A stretch of DNA of 64,000 bases from Amycolatopsis mongoliensis. GTDB taxonomy: Bacteria; Actinomycetota; Actinomycetes; Mycobacteriales; Pseudonocardiaceae. The stretch is from the NCBI RefSeq assembly GCF_030285665.1, contig NZ_CP127295.1, positions 1,426,001 to 1,490,000 of the forward strand, written 5' to 3'. This document shows, in pieces, positions 27,387-35,837 of this stretch. The notes beneath the pieces were generated by a model. That model saw only the letters and a program-made list of their open reading frames with translations. It was not told the origin of the DNA and searched no databases. The stretch's first letter is position 1; each line of letters starts with the position of its first letter. The position numbers were made by a program, and so were the translations under genes.

Positions 27387-27442
27387 GCCTCTCGTCTTGC
27401 TGTTCCGTACACCCCCAGGGTACGGAGAGCAAGACGAGAGGC
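27387..27442. repeat. Cruciform-forming palindrome P4
   Basis: 15-bp arms GCCTCTCGTCTTGCT (27387-27401) and its complement (27428-27442), with an inner 5-bp stem CCGTA/TACGG. It is followed within 12 bp by the operator of the XRE gene. The stretch 27298-27386 shows nothing recognisable. Confidence 0.65.
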
Positions 27443-27453
27443 GCGACAACTGT

Positions 27454-27510
27454 AAACCACTGCATACGATAGCTGTCAACATGTGCGTACAGTGGTTTCC
27501 GGGCTAGAAT
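27454..27510. promoter_or_regulatory. Probable promoter and operator of the XRE-ImmA operon
   Basis: AAACCACTG (27454-27462) and CAGTGGTTT (27490-27498) are a perfect 9-bp inverted repeat with 27 bp between. The right half lies just before TAGAAT (27505-27510), a plausible -10 box. A repressor bound here would block the promoter, consistent with autoregulation by the XRE protein. Confidence 0.55.
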
Positions 27511-27538
27511 TTTCACGGTGGAAACCTAGGGGGCGGGT

Positions 27539-27943
27539 ATGGCACGGGAACGCACTTTCGCGGAACGCCTGAGCGCCCTGATCGAGGCGGCTCGGGTGGA
27601 CGGCCGCGCGCCGCACAGCTACCGGGAGATCTCGGCGGCGGTCGAGCGGGCGGGCGGGCCGGCGATGTCGCCCGCCTACCTGCAGCAGCTGGCCACGGGC
27701 AAGCGCGTCAACCCGAAGATCCACTATGTCGAGGCCCTGGCGAAGCTGTTCGGCGTGCCCGTCACGTACTTCTTCGACGAAGAGGCCGCCACGCCCCCGG
27801 CCGGGGAGGCGCAGCTGATGGCGATGCGGGCCCAAGAGCTCTCGCCGCAGGGCCGGCGGCAGGTGATGGACCTGCTGGAGCTGGTCGAGCGCTACGAACG
27901 GGCCGAACGCGAGGGCCGGAACCCGGAGGACGCCGCGCGATGA
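27539..27943 (+). CDS. XRE-family regulator paired with ImmA-type protease
   Basis: 134 residues. An N-terminal helix-turn-helix (SYREISAAVERAGGPAMSPAYLQQLATGKRVNPK, in a lambda-repressor-like fold) and a C-terminal region with AQELSPQGRRQVMDLLELVERYERA that may form a coiled coil. Such regulators are often cleaved or released by the ImmA/IrrE protease encoded next. The ATG lies after a GGGGGCGGGT tract and the stop overlaps the protease start (ATGA). Confidence 0.85.
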   Translation: MARERTFAERLSALIEAARVDGRAPHSYREISAAVERAGGPAMSPAYLQQLATGKRVNPKIHYVEALAKLFGVPVTYFFDEEAATPPAGEAQLMAMRAQELSPQGRRQVMDLLELVERYERAEREGRNPEDAAR

Positions 27944-28461
27944 AGGAACGGGAGCTGCGCCGCCGCTGCCGCAAGCTGCTCAAGCAGCTCGACATCGGCC
28001 CGCCGCTGGACGTCGAAGTGCTGTGCGCGCGGCTGGGCGACCAACGGGGGAAGCCGATCCGGCTGATGGCCTACCCGCTGGAAGTGCCGGGGCCGTTCGG
28101 CTGCTGGATCGCGACGTCGGCGGCGGACTACATCTTCTACCAGGCCGAAACGACGAAATCCCACCAGGACCACATCATCCTGCACGAGCTCGGGCACATG
28201 CTGGCCGACCACCACCCGCACGGCGACGCCGAGCCGGCGGACTTCCTGCGCGGGCCCGCTCCGGATCTTGACCCGGATGCCGTACACCGCGCACTGCGGC
28301 GGACGTCCTACGATGACGCGCACGAGTGGGAAGCCGAGACCGTCGCGACCATCATCCTCGAGTGGGCGTCGGTCCTGAACTACACGATCCCGCGGCGTGC
28401 TGCGGACCGGGATCTCCGCCGGATCCAGGGGGCGCTCGGCGATCACCAAGGGTGGTTGTGA
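27940..28461 (+). CDS. ImmA/IrrE-family metallo-endopeptidase
   Basis: 173 residues with the zincin motif HELGH (82-86) and a downstream acidic ligand in HEWEAETVATI. In ImmA (Bacillus) and IrrE (Deinococcus) this protease cleaves a partner XRE regulator in response to stress or mobile-element signals. Here it is embedded between that regulator and a membrane protein by ATGA and GTGA overlaps, which makes one coupled unit. Confidence 0.88.
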   Translation: MKERELRRRCRKLLKQLDIGPPLDVEVLCARLGDQRGKPIRLMAYPLEVPGPFGCWIATSAADYIFYQAETTKSHQDHIILHELGHMLADHHPHGDAEPADFLRGPAPDLDPDAVHRALRRTSYDDAHEWEAETVATIILEWASVLNYTIPRRAADRDLRRIQGALGDHQGWL

Positions 28462-29585
28462 GCACACTTTTCAGCCCCGTGAACGTTCTCGCGATGGTGC
28501 TGTTCGCCGCCGCACTGGCGTGGCGGATATACCAGGTGCAGCGCGCACCGACGGTGCCGAACTGGGCCGTCACGGCGTGCGTCGCCGGGTTCGCCGCGGC
28601 GTTCCTGCTGCAGCAGACGGTGGTGTCCGACGAGGTCGACGCGGTCCTCGGCCGCGGCGCGGCGCGCGTGGCCAACAACGCGCTGCTGGCGTGCGCCGTG
28701 TGCGCGCTGGTGATCTTCTTCCTCGGCTCGGCGCTGGGCCCGCGGCGCTACCGCCGGGTGATGGTGGAACTGGTGCCGCTGGCCGCGGCGATCGCGCTGA
28801 TGGTCGTCGCCATGGCCCTGACCCCGCCGGAACTGCGCGGGCTCCCGCTCGGGCCGTCGACGATCCACGACACCGGGATCGCGCTGTTCTACCTCGGCGC
28901 CGGGCTGTACCTGATCTACGGCCTGATCGCGTGCACCGCCTGGATCGTGCGCTACCTGCGGGTGGCCGACCGCAACCTGCGGATCGGGCTGCGGATGAGC
29001 GCGGTCGGCATGGCCTGCGCGGCCGCGGGCAGCATCTTCCGCGCGCTGTACATCGTGGTGGCGTGGGCGTTCGGCCCGGTCGTCAAGATCCTGCTGCTGC
29101 TCGGGGTGCCGTTCGTGATCGTCGGCGGGATGCTGTTCCTGCTCGGCGTCACCTATCCCGGAGTGCGGGCGCGGATCTCGGCGCTGCGGCGGCGACACCA
29201 GCACCGCCGCGAACACGCCGCGCTCGGTCCCCTGTGGACAGTCCTGGTCCAGGCGTTCCCCAGCATCGTGCTGCGGACACCCCCGCGCCGGCACGGCGAA
29301 CGCCTTTCCCCGCGCAGCATCCACCGCGTGCACTACCGCCGGGTGATCGAGATCCGGGACGGTCTCGTGCAGCTGTCGCCCTACCTGGACGCGGACTTCG
29401 GCGAGGTCGTCGCCACCGATCCCGGTGCCGCCGCGGCCGCGTTGAAGGCGGCGTTGGCGCGGCACGCGGCCGGTGAAGAGAGCGATGGCCACGCCAAGCA
29501 GGTCCTGCCCGCACCGGCGGACGACATCGAATCGGACGTCCGGCCGCTGCTGGCGCTGTCGGCGGCGATGGAGAAGGGAACGTGA
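28458..29585 (+). CDS. Multi-pass membrane protein, MAB_1171c-like putative transporter
   Basis: 375 residues: seven or so membrane spans in the first 230 residues, then a basic linker (ISALRRRHQHRRE) and a cytoplasmic C-terminal domain with HRVHYRRVIEIRDGLVQLSPYL. This architecture after XRE and ImmA genes is recurrent in actinobacteria and annotated as MAB_1171c family; transport has not been shown. GTG 28458 overlaps the protease stop as GTGA. It may be the sensor whose state is relayed through the protease to the regulator. Confidence 0.75.
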   Translation: MSTLFSPVNVLAMVLFAAALAWRIYQVQRAPTVPNWAVTACVAGFAAAFLLQQTVVSDEVDAVLGRGAARVANNALLACAVCALVIFFLGSALGPRRYRRVMVELVPLAAAIALMVVAMALTPPELRGLPLGPSTIHDTGIALFYLGAGLYLIYGLIACTAWIVRYLRVADRNLRIGLRMSAVGMACAAAGSIFRALYIVVAWAFGPVVKILLLLGVPFVIVGGMLFLLGVTYPGVRARISALRRRHQHRREHAALGPLWTVLVQAFPSIVLRTPPRRHGERLSPRSIHRVHYRRVIEIRDGLVQLSPYLDADFGEVVATDPGAAAAALKAALARHAAGEESDGHAKQVLPAPADDIESDVRPLLALSAAMEKGT

Positions 29586-29586
29586 C

Positions 29587-30750
29587 GTGGACACCCTGAT
29601 CACCGCGGGCCGGGTGCTGCCGCGACCCTCGGCACCGGTCGAGGACGGCGCCGTGCTGGTGCGCGACGGGGTGATCGTGGCGGCGGGCCCGCGCGCGGAC
29701 GTCGTCGCGCAGGCCGCGCCGGACGCGTCCCGGCACGACTTCCCCACCGGCACCGCGCTGGCCGGGCTGTTCAACGTCCACGTGCACCTGGCTTTCGACG
29801 CTTCCCGCGAGATGCTGGCGAACTTCCGGGCGGGCTCTCTTCTGGAGGGCGCGCGTTCGCGGCTTTCTTCGATGCTGCGCAGCGGCGTCACGACGGTGCG
29901 GGACCTCGGCGACCGCGACCACCTGGGCGCGGCGGTCCGCCGGTCGTTCGACGGCGAGGTCGCGCCGCGGCTGCTGGTGTCGGGGCCGCCGATCACGGTC
30001 CCGGAGGGGCACTGCCACTTCTTCGGCGGCGCGGTCTCGTCCGACGCCGAGATCCGCGCGCTGATCGACGCGAACGCGGCCGCGGGCGCGGACGTGATCA
30101 AGGTGATGGCCAGCGGCGGCCAGATCACCGAGGGCGGCGCGGACATGTGGGAATCCCAGTTCGACGCGCGGCAGCTTTCGGTGGTGGTCGCGCACGCGGC
30201 GTCCCACGGGCTCCCGGTGGCCGCGCACGCCCACGGCGCGGACGCGATTTCGGCCGCGGTCGAAGCCGGGGTGTCGACGATCGAGCACTGCAGCTTCCTG
30301 ACCGGGCCGAAGTCGTTCGACCGCCGCGAGCCCGTCGCGAAGCGGATGGCCGCCGACGGCATCTCGGCGTGTTCGACGAGCAGCCGCAACTGGCGGACGA
30401 TCGTCGAGAAACTCGGCGACGACGTCGCGCAGGCGATGTACGGGCGGCTGCCGTGGCTGGAGGAACACGGGGTCCGGCTGCTCGCGGGGACGGACGCGGG
30501 CCTGCCGGGATCGGTGTTCGACGACCCGGTGGGGGCGCTGGAGCTGTACGAGTGGCTCGGGTTTCCGCGGCGGCGGATCTTGGAGATCGCGACCTGTGAC
30601 TCCGCGGCGGGGCTGGGGCTGGCCGACGTGACCGGGCGGCTGGACGCCGGGCTCTCGGCGGACGTGCTCGTCGTCGAAGGGGATCCGCTGGCGTCGCTCG
30701 CCGCGCTGCGCAACCCCCTCTTGGTGCTGGCCCAGGGCCGCGAAGCCTAG
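29587..30750 (+). CDS. Metal-dependent amidohydrolase (imidazolonepropionase/prolidase-like)
   Basis: 387 residues of the amidohydrolase superfamily: N-terminal beta sandwich (DTLITAGRVL), the HVHL metal motif, a lysine in DVIKVMASGG (the site of the carbamylated or metal-near Lys in this subgroup), AHAHG, ST-IEHCSF and AGTDAG with the catalytic Asp. GTG 29587 lies 1 nt after the previous stop, so it belongs to the XRE-ImmA operon by spacing. The substrate is an amide, cyclic amide or organophosphate that cannot be told. Confidence 0.82.
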   Translation: MDTLITAGRVLPRPSAPVEDGAVLVRDGVIVAAGPRADVVAQAAPDASRHDFPTGTALAGLFNVHVHLAFDASREMLANFRAGSLLEGARSRLSSMLRSGVTTVRDLGDRDHLGAAVRRSFDGEVAPRLLVSGPPITVPEGHCHFFGGAVSSDAEIRALIDANAAAGADVIKVMASGGQITEGGADMWESQFDARQLSVVVAHAASHGLPVAAHAHGADAISAAVEAGVSTIEHCSFLTGPKSFDRREPVAKRMAADGISACSTSSRNWRTIVEKLGDDVAQAMYGRLPWLEEHGVRLLAGTDAGLPGSVFDDPVGALELYEWLGFPRRRILEIATCDSAAGLGLADVTGRLDAGLSADVLVVEGDPLASLAALRNPLLVLAQGREA

Positions 30751-30766
30751 TTCCCCGATCGGGGAA
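30751..30766. repeat. Perfect 16-bp palindrome after the amidohydrolase stop
   Basis: TTCCCCGATCGGGGAA starts on the base after the stop codon. With no loop it is more like a protein-binding palindrome than a hairpin terminator; 10 bp further a second palindrome begins. Confidence 0.5.
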
Positions 30767-30776
30767 TGCCTAATTT

Positions 30777-30804
30777 GGTGACACCGTTTTAAAACAGTGT
30801 TACC
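30777..30804. promoter_or_regulatory. TetR-type operator overlapping a promoter
   Basis: A 28-bp palindrome with 14-bp half-sites (GGTGACACCGTTTT / AAAACAGTGTTACC), matching at 12 of 14 positions. TTGGTG (30775-30780) and TGTTAC (30798-30803) are 17 bp apart and could be the -35 and -10 boxes, so a bound repressor would shut off the small membrane gene and hisS. No cognate regulator lies next to it. Confidence 0.6.
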
Positions 30805-30836
30805 GTAGTCCCAGCCCACCTCGAAGGAGCCCCCCG

Positions 30837-31229
30837 ATGCACGGACCCACCCAGCTCTTCACCGTGATCGCCCTGGTCTCGCTGCCCACCGTCATGTACG
30901 GCGGCTACGCGCTCATGGGCGTCATGCGCGACCGAAAGCTCACCGAACACCAGCGCGCCATGTTCCGCGTCGGCCACGCGCACGCCGGCGTCCTGCTGAT
31001 CCTCGCCCTCGTCGCGCTGCAGATCCTCAGCCGGACGACGCTCTCCGACACCACCCTGTGGATCACCTGCTTCCTGCTGCTCTTCGGGATCCTCGCCCAG
31101 TCCGGCGGCTTCTTCCTCCACCTGATCCCGACCAAGAACAAGCTCGGCGGCCGCGTGACATCCGCCGGGGCGGTGCTCCTCGCCGCGGGCACGCTGCTCA
31201 CCGCGTACGGGGTCGCCTTCAGTGGATGA
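30837..31229 (+). CDS. Small four-span membrane protein
   Basis: 130 residues with four hydrophobic spans and short loops (MRDRKLTEHQRAMFRVGHAHAG between spans 1 and 2). His-rich loop residues are notable, but no family is recognised. ATG 30837 follows GAAGGAG. The stop overlaps the ATG of the hisS gene (ATGA), so a membrane protein is translationally coupled to a tRNA synthetase. An operator-like palindrome lies upstream. Confidence 0.7.
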   Translation: MHGPTQLFTVIALVSLPTVMYGGYALMGVMRDRKLTEHQRAMFRVGHAHAGVLLILALVALQILSRTTLSDTTLWITCFLLLFGILAQSGGFFLHLIPTKNKLGGRVTSAGAVLLAAGTLLTAYGVAFSG

Positions 31230-32542
31230 AGCCGGTCGTTAAGCTGGGTGACGTGCCTGAATACCTGCCGACCGCGCCCTACAAGGGGACCCGGGACTTC
31301 CTGCCCGCCGAGATGTCCGTGCGTACCCAGGTGTTCGGTCATCTCTACGACGTCCTCGAGCGCCGCGGCTTCCTCCGCTACGACGGCCCGATCCTCGAGT
31401 CGGCCGAGATCTACGAGCGGAAGTCGGGCCAGGAGCTCGCCGACAAGCAGCTGTACACGCTCACCGACAAGGGCGGGCGGCGGCTGGCGCTGCGCCCGGA
31501 GATGACGCCGTCGGTGGCGCGGATGATCGCCGGCAGCGCGAAGTCGCTGTCGTTCCCGGTCCGCTGGTACAGCCACCCGAACTGCCACCGGTACGAGGCG
31601 CCGCAGCGCGGCCGCGTGCGCGAGCACTGGCAGATCAACGCGGACATCTTCGGCTCGGACAGCGCCAACTGCGAGATCGAGATCTTCGAGCTGGTCCACG
31701 ACATGATGGCCGCGCTGGGCGCGACGCCGGACATGTTCGTGCTGCGCGTCAACGACCGGAACCTGCTGACGTCGGCGCTCACCGACGTCGCCGGGGTCTC
31801 CGAGGACCACCTGGCCCAGGTGTTCGCGCTGGTCGACCGCTGGGAGAAGTACCCGCGCGAGAAGCTGGCGGAGAGCGCCGCGGAGATCGGGCTCTCGGAC
31901 AAGCAGTTCGAGAAGCTGGCCGAGACGCTCGGCGCGGGCGAGGCCCTGCTGGACGAGCTGCCGGCCGAGGTGCGCGAGGCGTCGAACCTCGTTCGCGTGC
32001 TGAACAGCAGCGCGGGCAGCCTGGTGAAGTACGAGCCGATGATCGTGCGCGGGCTGGCGTACTACACGTCGACCGTGTTCGAGGTCTTCGACACCTCACC
32101 GGAGAACCGCCGCGCCCTCTTCGGCGGCGGCCGCTACAGCGACCTCGCGTCGATGTTCACGCCGCAGCAGATCCCGGGCATCGGGTTCGGCATGGGCGAC
32201 GTCACGCTGATCGACTTCCTCGAGACGCACGGCCTGACCCCGGCGCCGCGCAGCGAGGTCGACGTCATGGTGATCCCGGTGACCGAGGACCTCTCGGACG
32301 CGGCCCGCTCGGTGGCGGCGTCGCTGCGCACCGCGGGCCTCCGGACGTCGACGCCGATCGAGCACCGCAAGCTGGGCAAGGAGCTCACTCGCGCGGACAA
32401 GGCGGGCGCGGCCGCGGTGGTGATCGTCGGCCAGGAGGACTGGGCCGCCGGGAACGTCACGGTCCGCAGCCTCGCGACCCGGGAGCAGAACCCGGTCGCG
32501 ATCGCGGACGCCCCCGCAGCGGTCCAGGCCCTCCTGGCCTGA
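31226..32542 (+). CDS. hisS: Histidyl-tRNA synthetase, archaeal-like variant
   Basis: 438 residues, class II synthetase. The catalytic part shows motif 2 with RYEAPQRGRVREHWQINADIFG, the histidine-A loop as RGLAYYTSTVFEVF instead of the usual bacterial RGLDYYT, RPEMTPSVARMI, and FGGGRYSDLASMF as motif 3 region; a C-terminal anticodon-binding domain follows from about residue 340. These variants are typical of the archaeal/alternative HisRS branch, so this may be a second copy. ATG 31226 overlaps the previous stop; GTG 31253 is an alternative start. Confidence 0.87.
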   Translation: MKPVVKLGDVPEYLPTAPYKGTRDFLPAEMSVRTQVFGHLYDVLERRGFLRYDGPILESAEIYERKSGQELADKQLYTLTDKGGRRLALRPEMTPSVARMIAGSAKSLSFPVRWYSHPNCHRYEAPQRGRVREHWQINADIFGSDSANCEIEIFELVHDMMAALGATPDMFVLRVNDRNLLTSALTDVAGVSEDHLAQVFALVDRWEKYPREKLAESAAEIGLSDKQFEKLAETLGAGEALLDELPAEVREASNLVRVLNSSAGSLVKYEPMIVRGLAYYTSTVFEVFDTSPENRRALFGGGRYSDLASMFTPQQIPGIGFGMGDVTLIDFLETHGLTPAPRSEVDVMVIPVTEDLSDAARSVAASLRTAGLRTSTPIEHRKLGKELTRADKAGAAAVVIVGQEDWAAGNVTVRSLATREQNPVAIADAPAAVQALLA

Positions 32543-32665
32543 TGTTGGGGCATCACGCGTGATCAGAGAGGCATCACCCGTGATTGGGGAGGCATCACTC
32601 CTGATGCCCCTTCAATCACGGGTGATGCCCTCCTGATCACGGGTGATTCCCCTTTGATCACGCGG
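32543..32665. repeat. 21-bp repeat array A3, two-armed (2 + 3 units)
   Basis: Plus-strand units at 32559-32579 and 32580-32600 (GTGATCAGAGAGGCATCAC plus two bases) face three minus-strand units at 32599-32619, 32620-32640 and 32641-32661. A degenerate half unit begins at the hisS stop. The last unit contains the stop codon of the histidine kinase gene (TGA inside GTGATC). The unit core is GCATCAC where A1 and A2 have TCGACAC. The whole can fold into a long hairpin between convergent genes. Confidence 0.85.
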
Positions 32666-33848
32666 GATCGGCGCGGAGCAGGCGGAGGGTGAACGTGGCT
32701 CCGGCACCGGGGCGGCCGGCCGCCGCGATCGTGCCGCCGTGGCCCGTCACCACTTCGCGGACCAGGGCCAGGCCCAGGCCGAACCGGCGGCCGTCGCCGT
32801 CGGAGCCGCGGGCGAACCGCTCGAAGATGCGGTCCGCGTCGGCCGACGGGAAGCCGACGCCCGTGTCGCGGACCCGCAGCTCCACGTGCCTTTCGTCCGG
32901 TACGCCCAGCCACACCTCGATCGAGCCGCCCGGCGGGGTGTGGCCCAAAGCGTTGTCCAGCAACGCCGAAAGCACGCGCCGCAACGCCGTCGGGACGCCC
33001 TGGACCACGTACGGCCGCCGCTCCCGGGACACCGCGAGCCGGACCTGGCTCTCCCCCGCGCGCACCGCCTCCGCCGCGACCGCCTCCTCGGCGAGCACGC
33101 CCAGTTCGACCAGTTCGAACTCCGGCCGGTCGCCCGCCTGCGCCGACAGCAGCAGGTCCTCGACGACTTCGCCGAGCTCCCGCGTGCCCCGCACCAGTTG
33201 CTCGAGGTCGTCGGCGTCGCGGCCGGACGCGCGCCGGGCCAGCAGCTGCGCCCGGGTGTGCAGCCGGGTCAGCGGGGCGCGCAGTTCGTGGGACGCGTCC
33301 GCGACGAACGTCCGCTGCCGCCGCAGCGCGTCGGCCAGGGGGCGGATCGCCCGGCAGGCCAGCACCCGGCCGCACAGCACGGCCGCGAGCAGGGCGAGCA
33401 CCTCCGCGACCACGAGCCCGGACACCAGCGACGAGCGGTCCTGGATCTGGTAGAGCTCCTCGAAGTACGCCTGCGAAACGACGCCGCCGCGGTTCTCGAC
33501 GCGGATCGTGTACGTCATGCCACCGATCGGGCGCCGTTCCGTGTGGACGTCCCCGGGCGCGGGCACCGTCGCGGCCAGCCCCGCGATCGGCATTCCGGCC
33601 GGCGGCGTGCTCGCGGGCGCGTGCAGGGCCGGGGTGAACAGCCAGACGCAGCCGGGCGGGGTCGCGGCCGGGCCCAGCTCGACCGTCCTGGCCAGCGTGC
33701 GGTCGGCCTCGGCGTGCTGCCGGGACAGCAGGATGGCGTAGGCGATCCCGCCCGCGACGGCCACCAGCAGCGACACCACGACGGCGATCTGCGCGGTGAT
33801 CGCCCACCGCGCCCGCCGCAGGGCCCGCTCCTCCGGGTCGGCTTTCAT
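32658..33848 (-). CDS. Sensor histidine kinase, OmpR-type partner
   Basis: 396 residues: a membrane span (about 18-41), an extracellular domain of 100 residues, a second span (about 141-163), a HAMP-like linker, the H-box FVADASHELRAPL (His187) and a HATPase domain with LLDNALGH, DTGVGFP and GLGLALV. The response regulator gene just before it overlaps by ATGA. Both follow the antiporter gene by 37 nt, so they may sense conditions the redox/antiporter operon acts on. Confidence 0.93.
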   Translation of the reverse strand: MKADPEERALRRARWAITAQIAVVVSLLVAVAGGIAYAILLSRQHAEADRTLARTVELGPAATPPGCVWLFTPALHAPASTPPAGMPIAGLAATVPAPGDVHTERRPIGGMTYTIRVENRGGVVSQAYFEELYQIQDRSSLVSGLVVAEVLALLAAVLCGRVLACRAIRPLADALRRQRTFVADASHELRAPLTRLHTRAQLLARRASGRDADDLEQLVRGTRELGEVVEDLLLSAQAGDRPEFELVELGVLAEEAVAAEAVRAGESQVRLAVSRERRPYVVQGVPTALRRVLSALLDNALGHTPPGGSIEVWLGVPDERHVELRVRDTGVGFPSADADRIFERFARGSDGDGRRFGLGLALVREVVTGHGGTIAAAGRPGAGATFTLRLLRADPA

Positions 33849-34519
33849 ACCGCGCCGATCTGGTAGCCGAGGCCGTGCACCGTCCGGACGACGTCGCGGC
33901 CGAGCTTGCGCCGCAGGTAGTACACGTAGGTGTCCACAATGGACTCACCGGTCGAGTCGGCGAAGACGGCTCCGCGCAGCGACGCGCGCGGGTGGATCGC
34001 CTTGGGCCGCTGGGCCAGCGTCCGCAGCAGCTCGAACTCCCGCCCGGACAGCGTGATCCGCTCGCCGCGCGGCAGCACGACCTCGTGCCGCTGCAGGTCG
34101 AGGGCCGCCGCGCCGAGCGGGAGGCACTCCGCGCCCTCGAGGTCACGGCGGCCGAGCGCCCGCAGCCGGGCCAGCAGTTCCTCGGCCTCGAACGGCTTGA
34201 CGAGGTAGTCGTCGGCGCCGGCGTCGAGCCCGCCGACGCGGTCGGCGAGCTCGCCCAGCGCCGAGAGCACCAGGACCCGCGTGGTCACCGCCTGCGCCCG
34301 CAGCCGGGCGAGCAGTTCGAGGCCGTCCAGCACCGGGAGGCGGCGGTCGATGATCATCACGTCGTACCGCCCGGTGAGCCCGAGGTGCAGGCCCCGCTGC
34401 CCGTCGTGCGCTTTGTCGGTTTCGTAGCCTTCGTCCGCGAGCAGCTCGGCGAGCATGCCCGCCAGTTCCCGGTCGTCCTCGACCAGCAGCACTCTCGGTT
34501 TCGTCGCCCCTTCGTGCAC
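33845..34519 (-). CDS. OmpR-family response regulator
   Basis: 224 residues: receiver domain with phospho-acceptor Asp58 (MIIDRRLP), acidic pair EDD near 15, Lys in DDYLVKPFE, and a C-terminal winged-helix effector with EFELLRTLAQRP and YVYYLRRKLG. GTG 34519. The AT-rich 37 nt before it, unusual for this window, could hold a promoter of its own. Cognate kinase follows by ATGA overlap. Confidence 0.93.
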   Translation of the reverse strand: MHEGATKPRVLLVEDDRELAGMLAELLADEGYETDKAHDGQRGLHLGLTGRYDVMIIDRRLPVLDGLELLARLRAQAVTTRVLVLSALGELADRVGGLDAGADDYLVKPFEAEELLARLRALGRRDLEGAECLPLGAAALDLQRHEVVLPRGERITLSGREFELLRTLAQRPKAIHPRASLRGAVFADSTGESIVDTYVYYLRRKLGRDVVRTVHGLGYQIGAV

Positions 34520-34556
34520 GAACCCATACTGGCAGTGATTTTCTGAAATTGAACTA

Positions 34557-35837
34557 TCAACTTTTCCCGGTGACCGGGACCGGCTCGGCCATCAGGAGCA
34601 CCTCGCTGCTCCCCTTGCGGGCGTCGCGGCGGTCGAGCCAGCTGAGCAGCGGCGCGGTCATGATCGTGGTGACCAGCGCCACCAGCACCAGCACCGTGAA
34701 CAACGCCGGCGAGACGATCCCGGCGGCCAGCCCGACGTTGAGCGCGATCAGCTGCATCAACCCACGGGCGTTGACGAGCACGCCGACGCGCGTCGCGATC
34801 GCCGGCGGTTCCCCCGCCAGCCGGGCCGCGCCCCACGACGCGCCCAGCTTGCCGACGATCGCGACCGCCACTGTCACCAGCGCGAACGCGAGCAGGTTCG
34901 GGTCGGCGAGCAGCGCGAACCGGGTGTTCAGGCCGGAATAGGTGAAGAACAGCGGGACGAACACGATCCGCCCGATCGGCATGATCTTCGCGAGCACCGC
35001 GTCGGAGGCCGCCCCGCGCGGGAACGCGACCCCGACGGTGAACGCGCCGAACACCGCGTACAGCCCGATGGTGTCGGTGAACCAGGCGGCCGCGAACAGG
35101 ATCATCGCGGTGACGAGCACCCGCTGGTCGACGGTCACGCGGTCGCTGCTCATCACCCGGTTCAGCAGGCGCCGCCCGACGATGAAGACCAGCAGCGCGA
35201 ACAGCAGCCCGCCACCGAGGGCGAGCGCGATCGGCCCCGCGGACCCGGCGTGCATGCCGAGCACGACGGCCAGCAGCAGCCACGCGAGCACGTCGTCGAG
35301 CGCGCCGCAGGCCAGCGCCAGCGAGCCGAACCTCGTCGACGCGATCCCGCGCTCGGTGATGATCCGGACCATCATCGGGAACGCCGTGATCGCCACCGCC
35401 ACCCCGACGAACGCGGCCGACGTCGCCAGTGAGACGCCTTCCTTGCCGATGCCGACCCACGACGTGCCGAGGACCGCGACCGCGACCCCGAGGGCCAACG
35501 GCACCAGCGTCCCGGCCGACGAGATCGCCGCGACCGACTTGCGGGACTTGGCGATGCTGCTCAGGTTGAACTCGTAGCCGGCGCCGAACATGTAGATGAC
35601 CAGGCCGATCTGGCCGCCGACGTAGAGCAGCGAACGGATCGCGTCGGGGAACAGCGCGGCCTGGACGTGCGGCAGCAGCAGCCCGAACAGCGACGGGCCG
35701 AGCAGCACGCCGGCGACCATCTCGCCGACGACCGGCGGCTGGCCGAGCTTGACCGCGACCAGGCAGACCAGCCGGACCACCACGAGGATGACCACGACGG
35801 CCAGGAAGAAGACCGGCGCCGCTTCGGACGGGCTCAT
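34557..35837 (-). CDS. Cation:proton antiporter (CPA2, KefB/NapA-like)
   Basis: 426 residues with about 12 spans of the monovalent cation:proton antiporter-2 fold: PPVVGEMVAGVLLGPS in the first helices, GALDDVLAWLLL with the acidic pair at the ion site, and the later ARGLMQLIALNVGL segment. No TrkA-type regulatory domain is present. ATG 35837 follows GGAGG and overlaps the preceding P450-like stop by ATGA, an uncommon pairing of an ion exchanger with tailoring enzymes. Confidence 0.88.
   Translation of the reverse strand: MSPSEAAPVFFLAVVVILVVVRLVCLVAVKLGQPPVVGEMVAGVLLGPSLFGLLLPHVQAALFPDAIRSLLYVGGQIGLVIYMFGAGYEFNLSSIAKSRKSVAAISSAGTLVPLALGVAVAVLGTSWVGIGKEGVSLATSAAFVGVAVAITAFPMMVRIITERGIASTRFGSLALACGALDDVLAWLLLAVVLGMHAGSAGPIALALGGGLLFALLVFIVGRRLLNRVMSSDRVTVDQRVLVTAMILFAAAWFTDTIGLYAVFGAFTVGVAFPRGAASDAVLAKIMPIGRIVFVPLFFTYSGLNTRFALLADPNLLAFALVTVAVAIVGKLGASWGAARLAGEPPAIATRVGVLVNARGLMQLIALNVGLAAGIVSPALFTVLVLVALVTTIMTAPLLSWLDRRDARKGSSEVLLMAEPVPVTGKS

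Noticed and set aside
32543..32665. CRISPR array from regularly spaced repeats
   Set aside because: The 21-bp units abut without unique spacers, occur on both strands, and no cas genes are present.
34520..34556. Strong promoter before the response regulator gene
   Set aside because: The stretch is AT-rich with a TTGATA, but no -10 box at a normal distance could be found, so I do not list it as a promoter.
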